DNA from: Hydrogenophaga intermedia | GTDB lineage: Bacteria; Pseudomonadota; Gammaproteobacteria; Burkholderiales; Burkholderiaceae_C | Assembly: GCF_000723405.1 (NCBI RefSeq) | Contig: NZ_CCAE010000002.1 | Coordinates: 1-64,000 of the forward strand | Reading direction: 5' to 3' | Length of the DNA stretch: 64,000 nt | Part shown: positions 43,409 through 52,033 of the stretch, piece after piece | Numbering within the stretch: position 1 is the first letter of the stretch | Layout: each line of letters opens with the position of its first letter | Position numbers and translations under genes: made by a program | The notes under the pieces: model-generated | Told to the model about the DNA's origin: nothing | The model's database searches: none | Seen by the model: the letters and a program-made list of their open reading frames with translations, nothing else

Positions 43409-45637
43409 TCACTGCGCGGGCGCGGGCGCAGGTGCTGGGGCCGGCGCGGCCGGCGGCGTGGCGGCGGGCACGGTGTTGGGCGATCCCTCGGGCGCACCCA
43501 GCGGCGTGGGCCGCGGCGCCTGGCGCACGTAGGGCAGGGCCTGCGGGCCCAGCACCGGGGTCTCGTTGATCTTGAGCACGCTGCTGGGTGTGGGCTGCAA
43601 CTCGCGCTGGATGGCGCGCATCTGCTCGTAGCGGTCGAGCGCGAGGTTGGCGGTGTCGCGCTCGTCGCGCAGCACCACGGGGCGCAGGAAGACCATCAGG
43701 TTGGTCTTGCGGCGGCTGCGCGTCTCGCTGCGGAACAGGCCGCCGAGCACGGGCACGTCGCCCAGGCCCGGCACCTTGTCCTGGTTCTGGGCGTATTCGT
43801 CCTGCAGCAGGCCGCCGAGTACCACGATGGCGCCGTCGTTCACGAGCACCGTGCTTTCAATGCTGCGCAGGTTGGTGATCAGGCCGGTGCTGGAGTTGAC
43901 CGAGGCCGGCGCCACGCTGCTGACCTCCTGGTAGATGGTCAGCTTGATGGTGCCGTTCTCGCTGATCTGCGGCTTCACGCGCAGGGTGATGCCCACGTCC
44001 TTGCGCTCGATGGTCTGGAAGGGATTGACCGAGCCGTTGTTGCCGCCGCCGGTGTTGGTGAACTGGCCGGTCACGAAGGGCACGTTCTGGCCGATGACGA
44101 TCTTGGCCTCTTCGTTGTCGAGCGTGAGCAGGTTGGGCGTGGACAGGATGTTGCCGGCGCCGTTCTCCTGCAGAAAGCGCGCGAGGAAGCCCAGCACGTA
44201 GACGCCGTTGGTGCGGCGAGCGAGGCCGATGTTGAGACCGGCGGCCGGCGCGGTTTCGCCCTGCGCCAGGCTGAAGATGTTGCGGCTGCTGTCGCCGAAA
44301 TTGGTGCCGAGCAGGCCGATGACGCGGTCGCCCGAGCTGCCCGAGGCGCCCTGCCACTGGATGCCGAACTCGGCGGCCTTGTCGTCGTTCACCTCGGCGA
44401 TGAGGCTTTCCACGTAGACCTGGGCGCGGCGGGAGTCGAGCTGGTCGATGACGGCGCGCAACTGGCGGTACAGCGGCTCGGGCGCGGTGATGATGAGCGA
44501 ATTGGTGGCCGGGTCGGCCTGGATCATGCCGCCGGTGGAGGGCTGGGCGCTGGCCGCCACCGGGGTGCTGGCGGCGCTGCCCATGCCGCCACCGGTGTTG
44601 CCGCCGCTGAGGTTGATGGCCGAGGTGCTGGCGCGCGAGAGGGCACCGCCGTTGGCGTTGCTGCTACCGCTGCCACCGAGGGATCCGCCGCCGCCCGACT
44701 CGCCCGCCGCGATGGCCGCGCGCAGCGTGGTGGCCAGGGAGGCCGCATCGGCGTTCTTCAGGTAGACGACGTGGATGTTGCCGCTGGCCACGGTGGCCGA
44801 GGGCTGGTCGAGCCGCACCACGAGCGACTTGACCAGGGCCAGGCGCGCCGGGTTGGCCGCGCGCAGCACCAGGGCGTTGCTGCGCGGCTCGGCCACGATG
44901 GTGGTGCGGAAGGAGGCGTCGCCGGCACCGGCGCCACCGGCCGCGCCCCCCGTGGCCGTGGGGTCGATCAGACGCTGGATCAGCGGCACGATGTCGGCCG
45001 CCACGGCGTGTTGCAGAGGGATGATCTCGATGTCGCTTGCGCCGGGGATGTCGAGCGCCGCGACGATGCGGCCGATGCGCTGCAGGTTCTCGGCGTAGTC
45101 GGTGATGACGAGCGAGTTGTTGCCCGGGTTGACGTTGATGGTGTTGTTGGGCGGGATGAGCGGGCGCAGCACCGGCACCAGGTTGTTCGCGTTCTCGTGG
45201 TTGAGCCGGAAGATCTGCGTGACCACGGTGTTGGACGACGGCAGCGCCGACACGGCACCGGCGCTCACCACATTGCCCTGCAGCTTGGCGTCGGCCTCGG
45301 GCACGATCTTGTACAGGCCACCCGTGTCGACCAGCGCGAAGCCCTGCAGCCGCAGCGCGGCGGCGAACTGGTTCAGCGCGGCGGCCGGTGCCACGGGCCG
45401 GTCGGTGGAGAGGTTGATGGTGCCGCGCACGCGCGGATCGACCACGACGCTGCGGCCGGTGATGGTGGCCATGGTGCGCGCGACGGCCTCGATCTCGGCG
45501 CCCACGAAATTGAGGGTGACGGGCTCGGACGGCCGGTTCTGCGCGGTGGCCGTGGGTGCGCCCGTCAGGCTCAGCGCCAGTGCGCAGGCCAGCGCGAGTG
45601 CGCTGCGGCGGCCGGCCAGGGGGGAGAGGGCAAACAT
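43409..45637 (-). CDS. gspD: Type II secretion outer-membrane secretin GspD
   Basis: Forms the outer-membrane channel. The 742-residue precursor has a signal peptide (about 1-33), N0-N3 domains (VTLNFVGAEIEAVARTMATI and three KH-like repeats) and the C-terminal secretin domain (VPGLGDVPVLGGLFRSETRS). A Gly/Ser-rich insert sits in N3 (about 300-340). The tail is Pro/Ala-rich with no clear S-domain. Start ATG 45637 begins the signal peptide. Followed by gspE after ten bases. Confidence 0.95.
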   Translation of the reverse strand: MFALSPLAGRRSALALACALALSLTGAPTATAQNRPSEPVTLNFVGAEIEAVARTMATITGRSVVVDPRVRGTINLSTDRPVAPAAALNQFAAALRLQGFALVDTGGLYKIVPEADAKLQGNVVSAGAVSALPSSNTVVTQIFRLNHENANNLVPVLRPLIPPNNTINVNPGNNSLVITDYAENLQRIGRIVAALDIPGASDIEIIPLQHAVAADIVPLIQRLIDPTATGGAAGGAGAGDASFRTTIVAEPRSNALVLRAANPARLALVKSLVVRLDQPSATVASGNIHVVYLKNADAASLATTLRAAIAAGESGGGGSLGGSGSSNANGGALSRASTSAINLSGGNTGGGMGSAASTPVAASAQPSTGGMIQADPATNSLIITAPEPLYRQLRAVIDQLDSRRAQVYVESLIAEVNDDKAAEFGIQWQGASGSSGDRVIGLLGTNFGDSSRNIFSLAQGETAPAAGLNIGLARRTNGVYVLGFLARFLQENGAGNILSTPNLLTLDNEEAKIVIGQNVPFVTGQFTNTGGGNNGSVNPFQTIERKDVGITLRVKPQISENGTIKLTIYQEVSSVAPASVNSSTGLITNLRSIESTVLVNDGAIVVLGGLLQDEYAQNQDKVPGLGDVPVLGGLFRSETRSRRKTNLMVFLRPVVLRDERDTANLALDRYEQMRAIQRELQPTPSSVLKINETPVLGPQALPYVRQAPRPTPLGAPEGSPNTVPAATPPAAPAPAPAPAPAQ

Positions 45638-45660
45638 GATGGCGATCCTACGTCTAAGCC

Positions 45661-46455
45661 TCACCCGATGGTGATGACCGAACGGGCGCCTTGTCGGCGG
45701 CCCACGATGTTGAGCAGGTTGGCAAGCGCTTCTTCGTTGCCGGGCGCGGCCTGGGCATCTCCGGCGAAGCGCAGGCGCCCGCCGACCCATTGGCCGTTGC
45801 CCTGCAGCAGCAGGGCGCCGCTGAGGGTTTGCACGTCCAGGCGGGCGGTGTCGCCATCGGCCTCGGCGCGCAGCGTGGCGCGGTAGCTGCCCAGGGGGCG
45901 GATGCTGGACAGGCGCGAAGCGACGTCGAGCGCGTCGATGTCCAGCCCGCCCTGCAGGCGCGCGCGGCCGCTGGCCAGCGCCACCCGGAAGCCGTCACTG
46001 CGCAATGCGAGCGTGCCCTGCAGGCGCAGGGTATTCCAGGGCGTTCCAAGTCCGGCGAGCAGTTCGGCCGGCCAGCGGCTGTCGAAGCCGGCGATGTCGA
46101 CCGCGGTTTCGCCCAGGCCGGGGCGCAGGTGCAGATTCAGCGGTTGCGGGGTGCAGCACGGGGCGTGCAGGGCCAGCGCGAGGGCGGGGCCCCCGTTGTG
46201 CCAGGCCGGGCGCAGGCGCCAGCGCAGGCCTTCGGGCAGGGCGCTGCGGGTGCGGCTGCCTTCACCGCCGGTGAGCAGCAGGTCGGCCTGGCCCGACCAG
46301 ACGCTGCCGCGCGCGTTGACGAGCTGCACCTGCCCACCGCTGGCCTGGCCGAGCGCGGCGGCCAGCCAGCGGGCCGGCGCGAACAGGAGCAGGGCCAGCA
46401 GCAGGCCCAGCACGGCGGCGACGAAGGCCAGGCGGCGCACGGTGGTCGCAGCCAT
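45661..46455 (-). CDS. gspN: Type II secretion protein GspN
   Basis: Single-pass inner-membrane accessory protein of some type II systems. The 264-residue product has one N-terminal membrane segment (about 10-28) and a periplasmic domain with VQLVNARGSVWSGQADLLLT and LPEGLRWRLRPAW, typical of GspN. ATG 46455 lies just after the gspM stop; a TTG at 46461 overlapping that stop is an alternative. Upstream of gspD. Confidence 0.88.
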   Translation of the reverse strand: MAATTVRRLAFVAAVLGLLLALLLFAPARWLAAALGQASGGQVQLVNARGSVWSGQADLLLTGGEGSRTRSALPEGLRWRLRPAWHNGGPALALALHAPCCTPQPLNLHLRPGLGETAVDIAGFDSRWPAELLAGLGTPWNTLRLQGTLALRSDGFRVALASGRARLQGGLDIDALDVASRLSSIRPLGSYRATLRAEADGDTARLDVQTLSGALLLQGNGQWVGGRLRFAGDAQAAPGNEEALANLLNIVGRRQGARSVITIG

Positions 46456-46457
46456 GC

Positions 46458-46988
46458 TCAATTCCCCGCGAGCGGTGGCCCGCTCAAGACCAGCGTTCCG
46501 CTCCAGGTGGTGCCCGGGCCGTCGCGGTTGAGTTGCGATTCGAGCGGCAACAGCCGCGCATTAACGCGCACCTGCTGCAGCCAGCCGGCCAGGGCCACAG
46601 CCTCGGTCTGGCGCAGCGTGAGGGTGGCGCGGTCGGCCAGCACGGCGACCTGGCCGGTGCCGCCGAGTGCGCCCGTGGCGGCTTCCAGTGCGCGCAGGGC
46701 CTCGTCGCGGCCCGGAGGCTGGCCGGTGGAGCCGGCGCGCAAGCCTTCGGTGGTCTGTGCGAGTTGCTGCATGCGTGCCAGTTGCGCGTCCAGCGTGGCG
46801 TGGCGGGCGGGGGCGGCGCGCAGCGTCTGCCAGGCGGGGGCGATGGCGAGCCACCACAGCAGGGCCAGGCCCACGATCAGCGCGGCGATCAGCACCAGGC
46901 GTCGTTCACGCTCGGCCAGGGCGCCGTACCAGGCTGCGACGTTGGCGCGGGCGCGCTGGACGGGGGAGGGCGGGGGATTGGCGGCCAT
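46458..46988 (-). CDS. gspM: Type II secretion protein GspM
   Basis: Bitopic inner-membrane protein that pairs with GspL. Its 176 residues comprise a short cytoplasmic N-terminus, one membrane helix (about 30-50, RRLVLIAALIVGLALLWWLA) and a periplasmic ferredoxin-like domain after a coiled region. The order gspL-gspM-gspN and the size support this assignment. Confidence 0.9.
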   Translation of the reverse strand: MAANPPPSPVQRARANVAAWYGALAERERRLVLIAALIVGLALLWWLAIAPAWQTLRAAPARHATLDAQLARMQQLAQTTEGLRAGSTGQPPGRDEALRALEAATGALGGTGQVAVLADRATLTLRQTEAVALAGWLQQVRVNARLLPLESQLNRDGPGTTWSGTLVLSGPPLAGN

Positions 46989-46993
46989 GGTGG

Positions 46994-48277
46994 TCAGGGT
47001 TGAGATGCCTGCAGCACCAGTTCATTGCCGTCGAATTGCGCGCGCCAACCGCCGCCCTGAAGGGCCTGCTGCAGTGCGCGCACCTGCTCCTCACCCGCAC
47101 GCCAGCCGGACAGGCGCAGCGCACCGTTGTCGTAGCCGATGCGGGTGGGGGAGAGCGGCTCGCTGCCGGACGCCCGGTCCACCGCGGCAAGCAGGGTTTC
47201 CAGGTCGCTGGCGGCGAGCTGGCCGCTGGCCTGCTGCAGCCGCGCCACCTCGCGCTGCATCTGCGCGGGCGCGTCGAGCACCAGCTGGACCTGCGGGAAG
47301 GTGGTGGTGAGCGTGTTGCGCACCGCGTCCTGTTTGGCTTGCAGGCTCTGGCGCTCCTGCCAGGCCACCAGGTTCAGGCCAAGGAGCTGGGCCGCGAGCA
47401 GGGCCGCCAGGCCCCAGCGCGCCGCGCGCCACTGCGGGGCGCTGCGGAATTGGCGCCACGCGCGCCGCCAGCGCTGGCCGCGTCGCGCGCCCGAGGAGAG
47501 GCTGAGGTCGAACTGCGCGAGGTTCCAGTCGGTCTGGCCGGCGCGCAGCAGCCATTGAGCCGGCGGCACGGGGTCGAAGGGGCGTTGGAGGACGCGCTCG
47601 GCGAGTTCGCTCACCAGCGGGTCGGCCAGCCAGACGTCCAGGGCGTCGGTGGCGCGCAGTTCGTTGCCGTTCGCACCGGGCAGCAGGGCGTCCAGCGGCA
47701 GGGGCTGGCCGTCTTGCAGGGGCACGTTGCTCACGCCGAGCACGCTGGCGCTGGCGAGCCAGACCTGGTCGCCGTCGATGTGGGCCCAGTGCAACTGGCC
47801 GGGCGAGTCCATGGCGAAGCTGCGCGTGGCCCCGGCGGCGCCGGGCACGCGCGCCGGCACCAGAGGCCACATGAGCGGTGCGATGCGCGCCACGGGCCGG
47901 CCGGCGGATTCGAGCGCGCGCAGCCAGTCGCGCAGGCGGTCGCGGTCGGTGCTGGCGATCCAGACCGTTTGGCCCGCGCGGCCGCCGGGCTCCAGGGCGT
48001 GGTGCAAGGTGCCGACGTCGCACAGCACCTGGTCCTCGAGCAGGCCGTCGAGCGCGGCGCGCAGGCGCGGGCCGCTCACGCGCGGCAGGGCCACGCGGTG
48101 CCAGGAGAGCGCGCGTGGCGGCAGCGCCAGCACCAGTTCGTCGTCGCGCGGCAGCAGGGAGATGGCGGATTCGCCGTCCTCGGCAGGGTACTGGCCATCG
48201 GTGCTGCGCACCCAACGCATGAGCGTGGCCGCGGCCGAAGACGCGGCCTGGTGGTCGATGGGCGTGACGATGAGCAC
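46994..48277 (-). CDS. gspL: Type II secretion protein GspL
   Basis: Links the ATPase GspE to the inner-membrane platform. The 427-residue protein has a large cytoplasmic actin-like domain (about 1-260; LLPRDDELVLALPPRALSWH), a membrane helix near 275-295, and a periplasmic domain with KLS-like fold (ALRLSGWRAGEEQVRALQQA). Tight to gspM; separated from gspK by the only real gap in the gsp series. Confidence 0.93.
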   Translation of the reverse strand: MLIVTPIDHQAASSAAATLMRWVRSTDGQYPAEDGESAISLLPRDDELVLALPPRALSWHRVALPRVSGPRLRAALDGLLEDQVLCDVGTLHHALEPGGRAGQTVWIASTDRDRLRDWLRALESAGRPVARIAPLMWPLVPARVPGAAGATRSFAMDSPGQLHWAHIDGDQVWLASASVLGVSNVPLQDGQPLPLDALLPGANGNELRATDALDVWLADPLVSELAERVLQRPFDPVPPAQWLLRAGQTDWNLAQFDLSLSSGARRGQRWRRAWRQFRSAPQWRAARWGLAALLAAQLLGLNLVAWQERQSLQAKQDAVRNTLTTTFPQVQLVLDAPAQMQREVARLQQASGQLAASDLETLLAAVDRASGSEPLSPTRIGYDNGALRLSGWRAGEEQVRALQQALQGGGWRAQFDGNELVLQASQP

Positions 48278-48320
48278 GGACGGGATTTCAGCAGATGGGA
48301 CCGGCCATTCTAGAGAGGGT

Positions 48321-48354
48321 GCATGGCAAACCCCCAGCCATGCGCCCTAGGGCG
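48321..48354 (-). other. Intercistronic hairpins between gspK and gspL
   Basis: A 7-bp stem GCATGGC/GCCATGC (48321-48343) and a perfect 12-base palindrome CGCCCTAGGGCG (48343-48354) share one base in the 111-base gap. No gene fits here. The structures could affect transcript processing; no T run follows. Confidence 0.35.
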
Positions 48355-48388
48355 TTGCGTGGCGGCTTCAGCGGCCACCCGGGGCGCC

Positions 48389-49387
48389 TCAGCGGCGCGT
48401 GAAGCGTTCGCGCCAGACGATGCGCACGTCCAGGGCCTGGCGCACGACCAGCGAGCGCTCTTCGATGATGGTGTCGTCCAGCCGCAGGCGGCCGCGCACC
48501 TCGAAGTAGGCGCTGCGCACGCCGTGGTACTGGTCGCTCAGGGTGACGGGGCCTTCGGGCAGCAGGCGCTGGGCCTCTGCGATGGCGCGAAACGGCTTGC
48601 GCTCCCGCGCCGAGACGAGCTGGCGGGCCTGGGCCAGGTCCAGCCCGGGCAGCGACGCGGCGATGGCCTCGGCGCTGGCGGTGTTGAGGTTGAGCGTGGT
48701 GCGCTGCGGCAGCACGGTGAGGTGCGGCTCCAGTCGGGCCAGGCTCTGGGGCGACAGGCCCAGCCAGGACAGTTGCGAGAGCTTGGCTGGCAGCAGCGCT
48801 GTGCGCGAGGGCAGCGGGTCGCTGAGCGCGAGCCGGGTGCTGGCCAATAGCTCGTTCACGGCGGCGTCGAGCTCGCTGACGGGCAGGCCGAGCTGTTCGT
48901 AGAGGCGGCGCAGGATGTCAAGGTCGGGCTCGGAGATTTCGACCTGGCGCGTACCCGGGCCCTGTCCCTGGCCCGACCCTTGGCCGACCGTCTGGCGCAC
49001 CGCGTTGTTGAAGTTCAGGCGCGACTGCAGGTCGGTCATTTCGCCCGAGAGGAAGGCCTCGAGCGCGCTGTCGGCGTTGTTGTCGCGGTCGGCGGCGAGG
49101 AAGCTGGACAGCCGGGCTTCTTCCAGCGGCAGCGCCCAGGGCTCACCGAGGTGGTCGGGGTTGCCATTCGTCTGGTTGCCGCGCGCGTCCTCGCGCAGGA
49201 TCAGGCGGGCCCAGTCGAGCGCCCCGGCCAGGATCCAGGCGGCCTGGGCGCGCTGGCGCTCCGCGCGTTCGATTTCCAGGGCGCGCCACTGCTGCCACAG
49301 CGCGCTGGCGGCCAGCGCGGCCACCAGGGTGACGGTGAGCATGGCCAGCAGCAGGGCGGCGCCTTGCTGGCGCCTTTTGGCGTTCAC
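48389..49387 (-). CDS. gspK: Type II secretion minor pseudopilin GspK
   Basis: Large pseudopilin capping the pseudopilus tip. The 332-residue protein begins with a short prepilin leader (NAKRRQQG) before a hydrophobic helix (AALLLAMLTVTLVAALAASA) and has the GspK helix-hairpin-helix-like region LNLNTASAEAIAASLPGLDL. Start is GTG 49387, overlapping the gspJ stop; cleavage by a prepilin peptidase would follow Gly8. The large insert domain is typical for GspK. Confidence 0.92.
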   Translation of the reverse strand: MNAKRRQQGAALLLAMLTVTLVAALAASALWQQWRALEIERAERQRAQAAWILAGALDWARLILREDARGNQTNGNPDHLGEPWALPLEEARLSSFLAADRDNNADSALEAFLSGEMTDLQSRLNFNNAVRQTVGQGSGQGQGPGTRQVEISEPDLDILRRLYEQLGLPVSELDAAVNELLASTRLALSDPLPSRTALLPAKLSQLSWLGLSPQSLARLEPHLTVLPQRTTLNLNTASAEAIAASLPGLDLAQARQLVSARERKPFRAIAEAQRLLPEGPVTLSDQYHGVRSAYFEVRGRLRLDDTIIEERSLVVRQALDVRIVWRERFTRR

Positions 49388-50115
49388 GGTGCGGCCTCCA
49401 GCGTGGGTCGCACCCAGTCGCGCTGCAGCACACCCTGCAGGGCCGCGCCGGACGCAGGCAGCTCCAGCAGCACGCGCACGCCGTTGGGCAGGTTCAGGTT
49501 GGGTGCATAGCCGTCCTGGGTGGGGGGCTGTTGGGTGTCGGCGGCGGACTGCGGGTTGGTCCAGGCCTCGCCCCGGTGGTAGTAGAGCTGCCAGCCCAGG
49601 GCCGGCACCAGGGCGATGGCGCTGTCGGCCGTGGGGGCGGTGAGCGCGTTGGACGGGTTGCCGCCGTCCCCGGCCACAGCCAGGCGGCCACCGGACCATT
49701 CGGCCGCGCGCTGCCAGGCGCGCGCGAGTTCGTCGCGCTGGCGCAGCGGGCCCGACTGCCAGCGCGACCAGCGCGGGCCCTCGGGCGTGTTCAGCAGGGC
49801 CCAGGCGACGACGCGGATGCCGCGGCTATCCAGCCCGGTCTCCATCGCGTCGCGCCGCGTGAGACGCAGCAACTGGCCGTTGAAGTCGATCGGCGCGATC
49901 TCGCGCGTGTCGATCATGGCGTCGAGGTCGGCTGTCCACTGCCCCAGCGCGGCCTGCAGGCGCCGCAAGTCGTCGGCGCGCGTCTGGGTGATGGTCTGCG
50001 TGCGGCTCATGCCGTCGATCGCGCGCCAGGCCAGGATCGCGATCGTGGACAGGATGGCCAGCGCCACGAGCAGCTCGATCAGGGTGAAGCCACGTGTGCG
50101 CGTCATGGGCTTCAT
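49384..50115 (-). CDS. gspJ: Type II secretion minor pseudopilin GspJ
   Basis: Tip-complex pseudopilin. The 243 residues start with a type IV prepilin leader and the motif RGFTLIELLVALAILSTIAI (cleavage after Gly, with the +5 Glu). The periplasmic domain includes RRDAMETGLDSRGIRVVAWA. ATG 50115 and 50106 are both possible. Overlaps gspK by four bases. Confidence 0.93.
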   Translation of the reverse strand: MKPMTRTRGFTLIELLVALAILSTIAILAWRAIDGMSRTQTITQTRADDLRRLQAALGQWTADLDAMIDTREIAPIDFNGQLLRLTRRDAMETGLDSRGIRVVAWALLNTPEGPRWSRWQSGPLRQRDELARAWQRAAEWSGGRLAVAGDGGNPSNALTAPTADSAIALVPALGWQLYYHRGEAWTNPQSAADTQQPPTQDGYAPNLNLPNGVRVLLELPASGAALQGVLQRDWVRPTLEAAP

Positions 50116-50118
50116 GTA

Positions 50119-50487
50119 TCAGTAGCGGCCTTGAACCGTCGACAAGGTCAACAGCCGCGTCCCGGTCGCGTCGGTGCCGCGAATGACGGTGGCGTCGACG
50201 CGGCGGAAGTTGGGGTTGGGCGTGGGCAGCACCGACACACGCACGCGCAGGGCGCGGCCGGCCTGCTCGCACACGGTCTCGGTGTCGCCGGTGCCGGGCA
50301 GCTGTCGCTGCAGGCGCAGGGCGGTGAGCGCGTTCTCGGCGCACAGGGTGGCCAGCCATTGCTCGGTCTGCCGCTCGGCGGTACGCGTGAGCGCGCTGCT
50401 GGCCTGCAGGCCGGTGGTGAGGGTGAGCGCCACCACGCCCAGCGCCACCAAAACCTCGATCAGGGTGAAGCCGCGGGTGCGTTTCAT
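50119..50487 (-). CDS. gspI: Type II secretion minor pseudopilin GspI
   Basis: Tip pseudopilin of 122 residues. It has leader MKRTRG followed by FTLIEVLVALGVVALTLTTG and the GspI-type AENALTALRLQRQLP region. The ATG at 50487 overlaps the gspH stop by four bases; an upstream extension of the frame to 50661 is spurious. Confidence 0.93.
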   Translation of the reverse strand: MKRTRGFTLIEVLVALGVVALTLTTGLQASSALTRTAERQTEQWLATLCAENALTALRLQRQLPGTGDTETVCEQAGRALRVRVSVLPTPNPNFRRVDATVIRGTDATGTRLLTLSTVQGRY

Positions 50488-50948
50488 GGCGTGTCCGTGG
50501 CCACGCGGAAGGGGCCCAGGCCATCGGTGGCCAGCACCAGGCGGCGATCGCCCAGGCCGAGGGCAATGCGCTGGGCGGGAATGAGCGGCTCTGGCCCCAA
50601 CACCAGGGCGGTGGCGCCGGGTGGTTGCAGCACCAGCGCGGCGGTGTCGGCGTTCAGCCACTGGTGCTGGCCCTCGGACGGCGTGGGCCCGTCACCGGCG
50701 CGCGCGCGCGGCAGACCAATGAATTCGAAGCCCTGGGGCCGCACGCGCCACACCACGGGCAGGCCACTGGTGAGCGATTGCGCGCGCGCCGATTCGAGCA
50801 TGGCCGACAGGCGCAGCGCCTCGCGCTCGAGCCGCGTGCCGCTGTCATCGCGCAGCGCGAAGGTGACGGCTGCGGTGGCCATGGCGATGATGGCCACGAC
50901 CACCATCAGTTCGAGCAGAGTGAAGCCCCGGTGGTGGGCGCGGTGCAT
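50484..50948 (-). CDS. gspH: Type II secretion minor pseudopilin GspH
   Basis: Pseudopilin of 154 residues with leader MHRAHHRG and FTLLELMVVVAIIAMATAAV, then the GspH domain (LEREALRLSAMLESARAQSL, SGLPVVWRVRPQGFEFI). Lies 35 bases after gspG and overlaps gspI. Confidence 0.93.
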   Translation of the reverse strand: MHRAHHRGFTLLELMVVVAIIAMATAAVTFALRDDSGTRLEREALRLSAMLESARAQSLTSGLPVVWRVRPQGFEFIGLPRARAGDGPTPSEGQHQWLNADTAALVLQPPGATALVLGPEPLIPAQRIALGLGDRRLVLATDGLGPFRVATDTP

Positions 50949-50983
50949 GGTGATGGTGGCGGGCCGTCAGCGGGCCGGCCGGT

Positions 50984-51436
50984 TCACTGCCAGCTGCCGA
51001 CGTCGGCGTTGGCGCCTTCGCCGCCGGCTTGGCCGTCGGCGCCCAGCGAGAGCACGTCGATCTCGCCATGCACGCCGGGGTTGAGGTACTGGTACGGCCG
51101 CCCCCAGGGGTCATTGGGCAGCTTGTCGAGGTAGCGGCGCCAGTTGGGCGGGACGGTGCCCACGGTGGGTTTGTTGACCAGCGAGCCCAGGCCCTGTTCC
51201 GTGGTGGGGTAGCGCTGGTTGTCCAGGCGGTAGAGCTTGAGCGCCTGCATCAGGTTGTTTACGTCGGTGCGTGCGGCGGTCACGCGGGCGTCATCGGTGC
51301 GGTCGAGCACATTGGGCACGATGAGTGCGGCCAGCACGCCGATGATGACCAGCACCACCATGAGCTCGATGAGCGTGAAACCCCGGCGAAGCGCGCGCCG
51401 GGCGGGAGCGAAGAAGGGGGGGAGGGAGCGTGTCAA
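50984..51436 (-). CDS. gspG: Type II secretion major pseudopilin GspG
   Basis: Main pseudopilus subunit. The 150-residue precursor has the leader ending RRG, FTLIELMVVLVIIGVLAALI, and the conserved calcium-binding C-terminal region (DPWGRPYQYLNPGVHGEIDV, LSLGADGQAGGEG). Start chosen is TTG 51436, with GGAG six bases upstream at 51443-51446; the ATG at 51511 would overlap divergent gspC and give an overlong leader. First gene of the leftward gsp operon. Confidence 0.93.
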   Translation of the reverse strand: MTRSLPPFFAPARRALRRGFTLIELMVVLVIIGVLAALIVPNVLDRTDDARVTAARTDVNNLMQALKLYRLDNQRYPTTEQGLGSLVNKPTVGTVPPNWRRYLDKLPNDPWGRPYQYLNPGVHGEIDVLSLGADGQAGGEGANADVGSWQ

Positions 51437-51498
51437 TCGGGTCTCCGGCACCGGGTGGTGAAGGCCCCGCAGGGGGGTCGGTCGATCATAATGCGCGC

Positions 51499-52014
51499 AT
51501 GAGTCGGCCATCCACTTTCGGGCACTCCGTCTTCCTCGGCGAGGGCGCTGCGGCGTCCGGCGGCGCGCCTCGGCGCGCGCCGGGTGTGCTGGCGGTGTTC
51601 CTGTGGCTGGCTGCCGGGCTCAGTGTGGGTTACTGGGTGTTGCAGACGTTGGGTCGCTCGCCACTCACGCCGGTGGCCGCGCCCGCGGTGACACCGCCCG
51701 CGCCCGACGCCGCATCCGTGGCTCGGGTGCTGGGTGCCGTGCAGGTGGCCGCCGTGGATGCGCCAGCCAGCGCGCCGCCTCCGCTGGCCTCGCGCTTCCA
51801 GTTGCTGGGTGTGGTGGCGGCCGGCGGCGCCGGCGGCGCCGCCCTGATCGCCATCGACGGCCAGCCACCCAAGCCCTACCGCGTGGGCGCGGAGCTGGAC
51901 GGCGGTGTGGTGCTCGAGTCGGTGCAGCGCCGCTCGGTTCGGCTGGCGCCCTCGGGTGGCGGCGCCTCGGGCTTCGACCTCACCCTGCCCGAGCCCCCGG
52001 GCGAATCCTCCTGA
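51499..52014 (+). CDS. gspC: Type II secretion protein GspC
   Basis: Inner-membrane protein linking the platform to the secretin. The 171-residue protein has one N-terminal membrane segment (about 28-50) and the homology region ASRFQLLGVVAAGG followed by ALIAIDGQPPKPYRVGAELD. It ends without a PDZ or coiled-coil domain, shorter than the enterobacterial form but common in betaproteobacteria. Divergent from gspG with a 62-base shared control gap. Confidence 0.88.
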   Translation: MSRPSTFGHSVFLGEGAAASGGAPRRAPGVLAVFLWLAAGLSVGYWVLQTLGRSPLTPVAAPAVTPPAPDAASVARVLGAVQVAAVDAPASAPPPLASRFQLLGVVAAGGAGGAALIAIDGQPPKPYRVGAELDGGVVLESVQRRSVRLAPSGGGASGFDLTLPEPPGESS

Positions 52015-52033
52015 GGTCGCTGGCGACGAGGCC

